Part shown: positions 1 through 5,363 of the stretch, piece by piece
How the letters are laid out: each line of letters begins with the position of its first letter
Numbering within the stretch: position 1 is the first letter of the stretch
From: Pseudomonadota bacterium
GTDB lineage: Bacteria; Pseudomonadota; Alphaproteobacteria; Rs-D84
DNA: 10,000 nucleotides
Reading direction: 5' to 3'
NCBI GenBank assembly: GCA_030531915.1
Contig: JAUNMD010000029.1
Location: 1-10,000, forward strand
Position numbers and translations under genes: made by a program
Notes under the pieces: generated by a model
What the model was told of the DNA's origin: nothing
Databases searched by the model: none
What the model saw: the letters and a program-made list of their open reading frames with translations, nothing else

Positions 1-694
1 TAACTGCGAGACATGTATCATGGACGATGTCCAGATGTTGGCCGGCCAACGTGCAACATGCGAAGAATTGTTGCAACTGGTTGTTGATTTGCGCAATGCG
101 GGTAAAAACGTTGTCTTGACAGCGAACGCTGCGCCCAGCAATCTGACCGGTTTTGATCATCGTGCAAAATCATTGTTGGCGTCAGGTTTGGTTGCAGATG
201 TTGTCGCACCAAACGCAAATGCACGTCGCGTAATCTTGATGCGTGCGGGTGTTTCATCAGACGTTGCCACAGAATTGGCATCACGTACCGCGGCGGACGG
301 TCACTTGGTACACGGCATTGCCACAAAAATCAAAGCGTACACAGAACTGATGGGCGCGGCGGTTGATATGACGGTTGCATCACGTTTGTTGGCGGACACA
401 TTGCAGCGTGCGAAAACACCAATCGCGATGGTGCGCAATATGTGCGAAAAATTGGGCGTTTCTTATGATGCAATCTGTGGCCGTGGTCGCGCACGCGCAT
501 TGGTTATGGCGCGCCAGACAATGATGGCGGTATTAAAGGGCGCGACAAAGTTGTCATTGTCCGAAATTGGCCAGTATGTTGGCGGTCGTGATCATGCAAC
601 AGTCGTATATGCGATTGCCCAGGTTGAAAAGCAAAAGCAGGGCGATTTGGTATTGGCCGCACAAATCAATCAACTGATTGCAGAATGCAAATAA
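1..694 (+). CDS. dnaA: DnaA-family replication initiator, C-terminal part (5' end outside window)
   Basis: Only the C-terminal ~230 residues are present. The frame is open to the left edge with no stop, so the ATG at base 20 is internal. The Walker B stretch (CIMDDVQMLAG) opens the window, followed by a sensor I-like strand (VVLTAN). Domain IV, which binds DnaA boxes, is clear: an ARQ motif and the family signature GRDHATVVYAIAQVEK near the end. DnaA is the AAA+ protein that opens the origin. The AAA+ part is unusual. The arginine-finger motif (SRFGWGL in E. coli) reads SLLASGL, the sensor II arginine aligns with lysine (HGIATKIKAY), and the linker between them is about 7 residues shorter. 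It could be the sole, divergent DnaA or a paralogue; the domain IV signature makes Hda unlikely. The gene ends in tandem TAATAA stops, with a hairpin terminator immediately after. Confidence 0.9.
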   Translation, partial: NCETCIMDDVQMLAGQRATCEELLQLVVDLRNAGKNVVLTANAAPSNLTGFDHRAKSLLASGLVADVVAPNANARRVILMRAGVSSDVATELASRTAADGHLVHGIATKIKAYTELMGAAVDMTVASRLLADTLQRAKTPIAMVRNMCEKLGVSYDAICGRGRARALVMARQTMMAVLKGATKLSLSEIGQYVGGRDHATVVYAIAQVEKQKQGDLVLAAQINQLIAECK

Positions 695-750
695 TAACCA
701 ACGCCCGACAGGGCGTTTTTTTTAGTGGGCGAGCGAATAAGTGATATAGT
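689..750. repeat. Outer inverted repeat, left copy (terminator plus trailing sequence)
   Basis: From the last codon of dnaA through the terminator and on to GCGAATAAGTGATATAGT, this stretch matches the reverse complement of bases 4554-4610. There are only small length differences (a 3-base gap near the stop, two Ts in the T run) and two substitutions. Both copies start exactly at the end of a gene, and they point toward each other across the surface-protein island. Confidence 0.85.
700..723 (+). terminator. Intrinsic terminator of dnaA
   Basis: A 7-bp perfect stem AACGCCC/GGGCGTT with a GACA loop is followed by an unbroken T run. It lies 5 bases after the dnaA stop codon. The same hairpin and trailing sequence occur in inverted orientation after the 147-aa gene. 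Confidence 0.9.
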
Positions 751-757
751 AATCCGT

Positions 758-790
758 CTGCGCTGGCGCAGCGCAGCGTGGCAATCCAGT
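758..790. repeat. Palindrome and repeat fragment in the dnaA / Cys-rich gene spacer
   Basis: CTGCGC-TG-GCGCAG (758-771) can fold into a short hairpin. Directly after it, GCAATCCAGT (781-790) is the reverse complement of ACTGGATTGC at 4420-4429, on the other side of the island. The rest of the 695-876 spacer shows no gene. Confidence 0.5.
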
Positions 791-822
791 GAATAGATGT
801 TCTAATATTCAATCATGTCGAA

Positions 823-1123
823 TATACCAAAACTGCGCCCGATGGGCGCAGTTTTGTTTCTCGCATCTTATGTTTTTTATTGGATACCGACGCGGAACTC
901 GTCACCCCAGCCAGCAACCGATTGGCCACCAACTGTGCATTGTATGTCATCAAATCCTTTGTTCACTTGATTCTTTTTTACCACGTGACTGGTTACCAGA
1001 CCACCCGTCGTCCCCAGTACAACCGCCGCAATAGAATCAGACGCCAGACGTGTCGTGTTAAACGTCCCGTCTTCGTTCCGCCATACCGTTACCTTGAACC
1101 CATCCTGCATCTCTTTTAATTTT
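823..1123. repeat. Inner inverted repeat, left arm
   Basis: This arm covers the terminator and the last ~81 codons of the Cys-rich gene. It matches the reverse complement of 4063-4367. Bases 823-872 are identical to the reverse complement of 4318-4367 over 50 positions. In the coding part I count 16 mismatches in 246 bases (about 93.5% identity), and all but one are synonymous. Confidence 0.95.
828..856 (-). terminator. Terminator of the Cys-rich surface-protein gene
   Basis: A perfect 13-bp stem, CAAAACTGCGCCC/GGGCGCAGTTTTG, has a 3-base loop and lies about 20 bases after the stop codon. The U-rich stretch lies mostly inside the 3' arm. The hairpin is nearly symmetric and could also stop read-through from dnaA. 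Confidence 0.85.
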
Positions 1124-2295
1124 GTGCTGAGTGTTGTGATATTGCCACGCGACGTGTTTTGATTGGCGGTCAGTTCGGCCGCGGCCTCGCGCGCAATGGT
1201 GGCGTCACTCTTGACACATTTGCCATTGCTGTATACGTAATCACTGTCGTTGCAGACGCATCTGCCACCCAGCCATTTCGCATCGGCCATGTTGTCGCAA
1301 ATTACCTTGTTCGGATTTATGACACACCGATCATTTTGCCATGTCATATCAACATTGCGGCAACGGCAAGAATTATTTTGCCAATATGCAACATCATTAC
1401 CCGCCGCCGCGCAACGTTCACGATCCAATGCCAGATTTGTTTTTACACAATTATTTGACGCATCGCGTTCAAAATCAGCACTGATGCAAACACAAATATC
1501 GTTTTCCGTTTTCAGGTTTTTATTTTCGTCGCATGCGCAAGCGTTATTTGACCATGCACCACCCGACTGTGTGCATGCGGCTTGCTTTTCTTGTGCTGCC
1601 TTGGCGGCGTCGGCATCTTTGCGTGCCTGAATTGACGCCTCTGTTTCCTTGCACTGTTTTGCGGTTGCATCATATTCATAATTATCATTGACACATTCGC
1701 AAGATTTGCCATCACCAGATGCGCGCATATTCTCGCCATTGCATTGGCATGCGCCATTATCATATACGCCACCGGTGTTTTCACAATTTGCCCGTGCATC
1801 AATCAGCGCACTATTTACACACTGTCCATTTAATTCTGTAAAGCCATCTATGCAGGCATAACCAATGCATGGTGTTGCACCGCTGATAACTTGGGCATCG
1901 TTATCATTGAAAACAGTTTCGCCAGTATTTGGATTGATAATTTTTTCAACTGCATTAGGATCATTACGTAGTGCTAAATATTTTTCAGGACATGTTCCTA
2001 ACTGTTCTGGAACCCAACGGTCGTTGCCAAACACTTTTCCACCAAGTTGACACAAGAATATGTTATTTCTGTATTGTGTTTTTGCCAATCTGGCATTTGT
2101 TGCGACCACAACATCGCCAGTTATACATTTGCCTTTCTCGCACACAAAACAACCACGACGCCCAGGAATGGTCAAATATTCGTCGTCATTGTCACAGGTA
2201 TCTTCTCTGATAACGCAACCCGTGCTGGTATCTGCAGCGTATGCAGGCACAACCAAACATGCAAACAACATAAACACAGATAATAATTTTTTCAT
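877..2295 (-). CDS. Exported Cys-rich modular protein with conserved C-terminal domain (unknown function)
   Basis: This 472-residue protein is not recognised as a named family. Residues 1-20 form a typical signal peptide (KK, hydrophobic core, cut after AYA), so it is exported. The mature chain has 31 cysteines. Residues 171-215 and 241-283 are copies of a six-Cys module (C-x11-C-x-C-x12/13-C-x-C-x12/13-C), followed by two shorter four-Cys modules at 295-324 and 333-360. This recalls EGF-like disulfide modules, without a confident match. A helical linker rich in A, K and E lies at about 217-240. The tail has a short helical segment, a hydrophobic stretch (421-439, GTTGG inside) and a final Cys-containing piece ending FRVGIQ; it is nearly identical to the tail of the divergent neighbour. 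The start has GGGAGAG 7 bases upstream. A periplasmic or outer-surface role, perhaps adhesion, is inferred. Confidence 0.85.
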   Translation of the reverse strand: MKKLLSVFMLFACLVVPAYAADTSTGCVIREDTCDNDDEYLTIPGRRGCFVCEKGKCITGDVVVATNARLAKTQYRNNIFLCQLGGKVFGNDRWVPEQLGTCPEKYLALRNDPNAVEKIINPNTGETVFNDNDAQVISGATPCIGYACIDGFTELNGQCVNSALIDARANCENTGGVYDNGACQCNGENMRASGDGKSCECVNDNYEYDATAKQCKETEASIQARKDADAAKAAQEKQAACTQSGGAWSNNACACDENKNLKTENDICVCISADFERDASNNCVKTNLALDRERCAAAGNDVAYWQNNSCRCRNVDMTWQNDRCVINPNKVICDNMADAKWLGGRCVCNDSDYVYSNGKCVKSDATIAREAAAELTANQNTSRGNITTLSTKLKEMQDGFKVTVWRNEDGTFNTTRLASDSIAAVVLGTTGGLVTSHVVKKNQVNKGFDDIQCTVGGQSVAGWGDEFRVGIQ

Positions 2296-2302
2296 AATAT
2301 AT

Positions 2303-2309
2303 CTCTCCC
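2303..2309 (-). promoter_or_regulatory. Ribosome binding site of the Cys-rich gene
   Basis: GGGAGAG on the minus strand, 7 bases before the ATG at 2295. It supports that start together with the signal peptide that follows. Confidence 0.75.
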
Positions 2310-2355
2310 GTTATTCTGTGGTGGGGCGGTATAAATGCCCACTTGTATTATCTGG

Positions 2356-2457
2356 ATTTTATCATAAATTTGCCGTTCTTACAACGCGGAAATGATGTTA
2401 TTTGTTTTATTTTGTTGTGCTTTTGCACTTGGTGCACGCGTCAATTTATGATAAAAT
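2356..2457. promoter_or_regulatory. Divergent promoter region with a 15-bp inverted motif
   Basis: The 192-base gap between the two divergent surface-protein genes carries AATTTATGATAAAAT twice, in opposite orientation: 2443-2457 on plus and 2356-2370 on minus, each facing its own gene. On the plus side TATGAT (2447-2452) lies 18 bases after TTGCAC (2423-2428), a reasonable sigma-70 promoter. The minus copy has the same TATGAT (2361-2366) but no good -35 box. The motif may be the common -10 region or a shared operator, so both genes may be co-regulated. Confidence 0.5.
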
Positions 2458-2472
2458 TAGACATAATAATGT

Positions 2473-2478
2473 AGGGGA
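2473..2478 (+). promoter_or_regulatory. Ribosome binding site of the collagen-like gene
   Basis: AGGGGA lies 9 bases before the ATG at 2488, which begins a KK-type signal peptide. Confidence 0.7.
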
Positions 2479-2487
2479 AAATACATC

Positions 2488-4308
2488 ATGAAAAAATTAT
2501 TGTCATTTATGTTTATTGCACTGATGCCTGTGGCGGGGTTCTGTGTGGACAGCGATGTTACGCGCAACAGCATGCATAAAATCAGCAAGCACAGTGATAC
2601 ATATGTCCCAGAAAATGCACGTTACGTGTACCCAGATCAAACGCAATACCAATATGCCGCCGATAACTCGCACGAGTTTTATATGTACGAATGTGGCTGG
2701 GGCGATATAAAGGTTGATAATACGGTTATTCTGGACTCTGGTCACGTGTTTGGCGGTCAGGTAATTGATCACGAGGTTCGCTATCTGTGCACCAGTGGCG
2801 GTTGGGTTGATGCGTCTTGTACGGGTGCAAACGGCGAAAATGTTGTGTTTGCCAAAAGCGAAGAAAATTTGACCAAAGAACAATGTGCGGAATATTCCAG
2901 TACATTTACCGATGAAAATGGATTGGTGTATTCGGCACTGTGTCGCAAGAACCAAGTATTGGTATGCAAGGCCAAGACATGCTGGGACAACAGCGCGGCG
3001 GACGATGCCGGCAAATGTCCCGCAAAACCAGCCGAGACAAAATCGGCAGAAACAAAAGCGTCATCACAAAATGATAATTCAGCGAATACAAATACCAAGC
3101 AGTTGGATAAAGATGCATATATGTGGAATGGCACAGATCGGGAATCCGATGATGTGAAATCACCATACGCACCAAATACCCAATCACAGAGCAATCTGGA
3201 TCACCCACGCTGGTTTGACAAAGCACCACAAAGCAAAAATGACGACGACGTATTGCAGGCGGTGGCATCGGGTCAAAAGTCCAGCGGCAACACAGCCCAG
3301 AAATCAACCACAAAACGGCCGACGGGCAATGGCGCGGGGTACTGCAATTTGCAAACGCGTGATTTTACCGGTACGTCCGATTATGACATGGACGAATATC
3401 TGTATCGCGATTCGGGCACATGGGAATTTTATGCATCGTCACGCGCGCGTCCGGTTGGGACGGCGGTTCAGGTCTATGAATGCAACGGGCGCAGCAATGC
3501 CCCAGATGATGCATGCCCAGAGGGTGCGACCAAAATCTTGCGCGCGGGCGCGGGCATCGGCAACCAGACCGTTGCGTCCACGGGCGAATACGTGTTTGTA
3601 TGCACCAACAACAGTTCTATCAAGAGCGACAGTTATAAATGGTTGTACACGGCAATCCAAGAAAGATGCCTGTACACGTCCAGCAATGTTCCAACCCAAG
3701 AAAACATTGATGGACAAATGTTGTACTATTCATCGGACTATAATGTGTATTGCCGAAACATTGAACAGGTCGCAACCAAGACCGAGGCCGACCAGAAAAT
3801 GGGCCCCGCTGGCCCTGCGGGTCGTGATGGCAAAGACGGCAAGGACGGTAAAGACGGTCGCGATGGTCGTGACGGTGTTGATGGCAAAGATGGTAAAGAC
3901 GGACGTGATGGCAAGGACGCCGCGCAGGTTTCCGCCGGTACAGATGCCACGGGTATGCACACTATCGAGGCCACAGCCAAAATCACCACATCGCGTAATG
4001 ATGCCACGTCTGTGCAATCGCGCCAGTCCGCATCACAAAGCAGAATTTCCATATTGAGTGGGAAATTAAAAGAGATGCAAGAAGGGTTCAAGGTAACGGT
4101 GTGGCGTAACGAAGATGGAACGTTTAACACGACACGTTTGGCGTCTGATTCTATTGCGGCGGTTGTATTGGGGACAACGGGTGGATTGGTAACCAGTCAC
4201 GTGGTAAAGAAGAATCAGGTGAACAAAGGATTTGATGACATACAGTGCACAGTTGGTGGTCAATCGGTTGCCGGCTGGGGTGACGAGTTCCGCGTCGGTA
4301 TCCAATAA
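2488..4308 (+). CDS. Exported Cys-containing protein with collagen-like repeat and conserved C-terminal domain (unknown function)
   Basis: The protein has 606 residues. A signal peptide occupies about residues 1-19. GFC at its end is a poor lipobox (Phe at -1), so signal peptidase I cleavage is more likely. Two Cys-bounded segments (about 66-111 and 328-379) look like copies of one domain (YEC...G-x-Q...Y-x-C); a similar pattern lies at 57-102 of the divergent neighbour. Between them, 180-280 is a polar S/T/N/Q/K/D linker. Residues 439-477 are 13 uninterrupted Gly-X-Y triplets, mostly GKD and GRD, with proline only in the first two. They fit a short, charged bacterial collagen-like rod. A likely helical stretch (about 505-530) leads into the 80-residue tail shared with the neighbour: a hydrophobic segment (555-573), then a Cys-containing end FRVGIQ. 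A trimeric surface or appendage-like protein is plausible but inferred. Confidence 0.87.
   Translation: MKKLLSFMFIALMPVAGFCVDSDVTRNSMHKISKHSDTYVPENARYVYPDQTQYQYAADNSHEFYMYECGWGDIKVDNTVILDSGHVFGGQVIDHEVRYLCTSGGWVDASCTGANGENVVFAKSEENLTKEQCAEYSSTFTDENGLVYSALCRKNQVLVCKAKTCWDNSAADDAGKCPAKPAETKSAETKASSQNDNSANTNTKQLDKDAYMWNGTDRESDDVKSPYAPNTQSQSNLDHPRWFDKAPQSKNDDDVLQAVASGQKSSGNTAQKSTTKRPTGNGAGYCNLQTRDFTGTSDYDMDEYLYRDSGTWEFYASSRARPVGTAVQVYECNGRSNAPDDACPEGATKILRAGAGIGNQTVASTGEYVFVCTNNSSIKSDSYKWLYTAIQERCLYTSSNVPTQENIDGQMLYYSSDYNVYCRNIEQVATKTEADQKMGPAGPAGRDGKDGKDGKDGRDGRDGVDGKDGKDGRDGKDAAQVSAGTDATGMHTIEATAKITTSRNDATSVQSRQSASQSRISILSGKLKEMQEGFKVTVWRNEDGTFNTTRLASDSIAAVVLGTTGGLVTSHVVKKNQVNKGFDDIQCTVGGQSVAGWGDEFRVGIQ
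3802..3918 (+). repeat. Collagen-like Gly-X-Y repeat (13 triplets)
   Basis: The codons read GPA GPA GRD GKD GKD GKD GRD GRD GVD GKD GKD GRD GKD in frame. The underlying DNA is a near-repeat of GGYAARGAC/GGTCGTGAY units, which could expand or contract by slippage in steps of 9 bases. Codon use varies between units (GGC/GGT, AAA/AAG, GAT/GAC), so the array is not freshly duplicated. Confidence 0.95.
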
Positions 4309-4367
4309 AACAAAAACCATAAGATGCGAGAAACAAAACTGCGCCCATCGGGCGCAGTTTTGGTATA
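4063..4367. repeat. Inner inverted repeat, right arm
   Basis: The partner of 823-1123. It covers the last ~81 codons and the terminator of the collagen-like gene. The arms are separated by about 2.9 kb holding the rest of both genes. Confidence 0.95.
4334..4362 (+). terminator. Terminator of the collagen-like surface-protein gene
   Basis: The same perfect 13-bp stem as at 828-856, in opposite orientation, about 25 bases after the stop codon, followed by TTTTGGTAT. Confidence 0.85.
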
Positions 4368-4368
4368 A

Positions 4369-4553
4369 ACACCACAAAGTTCAAATATTGTGTCCGCCAT
4401 CGGCGGACAGGTTTATTTTACTGGATTGCTTCGTTACACTCGCAATGACAAAAATCTAGTACACACATAGCTTCGGACTTTGGCCTTGCCGTGTCCTGCG
4501 CGTTGCTTGGATTTATTGTAAATAAAACTTGCCCGCCATCGGCGGACACATTC
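4369..4553. repeat. Gene-free spacer with palindromic and repeat-like elements
   Basis: Two near-identical hairpins, TGTCCGCC-ATC-GGCGGACA (4391-4409) and TGCCCGCCATCGGCGGACA (4530-4548), bracket the spacer. Between them lies CTGGATTGCTTCG...CTCGCAATGACA (4421-4450), an imperfect palindrome of a type I recall as dispersed in some alphaproteobacterial genomes, then a GC-richer stretch at about 4460-4510. I see no credible gene here. Dispersal elsewhere in the genome cannot be tested from this window. Confidence 0.6.
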
Positions 4554-4610
4554 ACTTTATCACTTATTCACTCGCCCACTAAAAAACGCCCTGTCGGGCG
4601 TTGATTATTT
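4554..4610. repeat. Outer inverted repeat, right copy
   Basis: The reverse complement of 689-750, beginning at the stop codon of the 147-aa gene and continuing through its terminator into GAATAAGTGATAAAGT. Confidence 0.85.
4585..4602 (-). terminator. Intrinsic terminator of the 147-aa gene
   Basis: On the minus strand, AACGCCC/GGGCGTT with a GACA loop and a T run, directly after the stop codon. Same hairpin as after dnaA. Confidence 0.88.
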
Positions 4611-5048
4611 CTGTTTGCTTTTAATCAGTTTATCAATCAACTGTTCGCGGATTTTCAGTTGACGGGTCAAATCCTGACGCGATGCGTGATTCAGGTGCGC
4701 CATGTAATCTTTTTCATAACCATCGTGCACGTACGCCGATGTTGGGAACAATGTCAGAACAGGGCGGCCTGTATCCTTGTCCAAATACTCGATAATCATG
4801 GACGCCATCTTTTCACCCATAAACGGTTCCAAAGAATCAAATTCGGCCTGCATCAATGCTGCCGCAGGATTTGGGAAATTAGTGCCACGCATCCATGCGC
4901 CCGTACCATTTTGTACGCGTTGACCATTCAGTACAACGACCGGCAGTGACGTGTTCTTGCACATACCAAATGCAGATGTGTCCGCCATCAGGTTGTTCAC
5001 CTTGACAATATATGTGTTTTTCTTTTTACGTGTTGCACCAAATTCCAT
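4605..5048 (-). CDS. Hypothetical protein, 147 aa
   Basis: I do not recognise this protein. It has no signal peptide or membrane segment, so it is probably cytoplasmic. The N-terminus is basic (RKKK, residues 7-10). The middle mixes short hydrophobic strands (PVVVLNG, 36-42; RPVLTLF, 95-101) with a helix-like stretch (about 62-90). The last ~30 residues look helical and highly charged (LTRQLKIREQLIDKLIKSKQ) and could form a coiled coil or bind nucleic acid. There is one cysteine (C30). The start is supported by AAGGAA 5 bases upstream and a strong promoter before that; codon use matches the neighbouring genes. It follows parE and the broken DUF3781-like gene on the same strand, so it could be partly co-transcribed with them. 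Confidence 0.8.
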   Translation of the reverse strand: MEFGATRKKKNTYIVKVNNLMADTSAFGMCKNTSLPVVVLNGQRVQNGTGAWMRGTNFPNPAAALMQAEFDSLEPFMGEKMASMIIEYLDKDTGRPVLTLFPTSAYVHDGYEKDYMAHLNHASRQDLTRQLKIREQLIDKLIKSKQK

Positions 5049-5079
5049 TTTTGTTCCTTTTGTTTTTCTTCACACTGTA

Positions 5080-5107
5080 AATATAGGACAAAATATAAAA
5101 CTGTCAA
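5080..5107 (-). promoter_or_regulatory. Sigma-70 type promoter of the 147-aa gene
   Basis: TTGACA (5102-5107) and TATATT (5080-5085) are separated by 16 bases on the minus strand, about 30 bases before the start codon. The -35 box overlaps the presumed stop codon of the DUF3781-like gene (5104-5106). Confidence 0.75.
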
Positions 5108-5363
5108 GCATTAGGGCGTAAATTTTTATGTGCGGTAATAGCGGTGTGTGAATTTGCGTTTAGGGTGATTGTAATGTCGCCTGTGGTGGCATAGTAATTT
5201 TTGCCGTGGCGAACAATATTTGCGTGTGCGCCAATGCCGCGCGACAAAACGCCATCACATCGGTATCATGCGTCAATCCCAGATTTTGTCCAATGCGCGC
5301 CGCGCCCAGCGCGGTGGTGTGCAATCGCGCATCAGACAAACAAATCTTTGACAAACTGGGCAT
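5104..5363 (-). pseudogene. DUF3781-like small gene, frameshifted
   Basis: Two minus-strand frames join into one DUF3781-like protein. The first frame (start 5363) gives LHTTALGAARIGQNLGL then DVMAFCRAALAH. The second (from about 5229 to a TGA at 5104-5106) gives ANIVRHGKNYYATTGDITIT, then LNANSHTAITAHK. Family members, as I recall them, run LHTTELG-ERI-RNLGL, then WC, RKGKNWYV, NAHSYTIITAHK in one ~80-residue chain of unknown function. Without correction the first frame runs into an unrelated tail and stops at 5160. The break lies at a GTGTG (5224-5228; CACAC on the coding strand); removing one AC restores the frame. No slippery heptamer is visible, so a mutation or sequencing error is likelier than programmed frameshifting. 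The start overlaps the last 32 bases of parE. The family assignment is from memory. Confidence 0.7.

Noticed and set aside
690..830. Replication origin next to dnaA
   Set aside because: No cluster of TTATCCACA-type boxes and no AT-rich unwinding region; the spacer is explained by terminators and repeats.
2488..2545. Lipoprotein signal in the collagen-like protein
   Set aside because: The residue before the Cys is Phe, which lipoprotein signal peptidase does not usually accept.
3802..3918. Short regular repeats as a possible CRISPR array
   Set aside because: The repeat is an in-frame Gly-X-Y coding stretch with a 9-base period and no spacers.
3215..4057. Long open frame (about 280 codons) on plus in another frame of the collagen-like gene
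   Set aside because: No ribosome binding site; composition is odd (rich in M, R, T, P), as expected of a shifted frame, while the main frame has a signal peptide, collagen triplets and the conserved tail.
4441..4508. Small minus-strand reading frame in the spacer (…HGKAKVRSYVCTR…)
   Set aside because: It has no start with a ribosome binding site and lies inside repeat-like DNA; probably a chance translation of a dispersed element.
5224..5228. Programmed ribosomal frameshift in the DUF3781-like gene
   Set aside because: No slippery heptamer, stimulatory hairpin or internal Shine-Dalgarno is evident; a two-base slip in CACAC explains it more simply.
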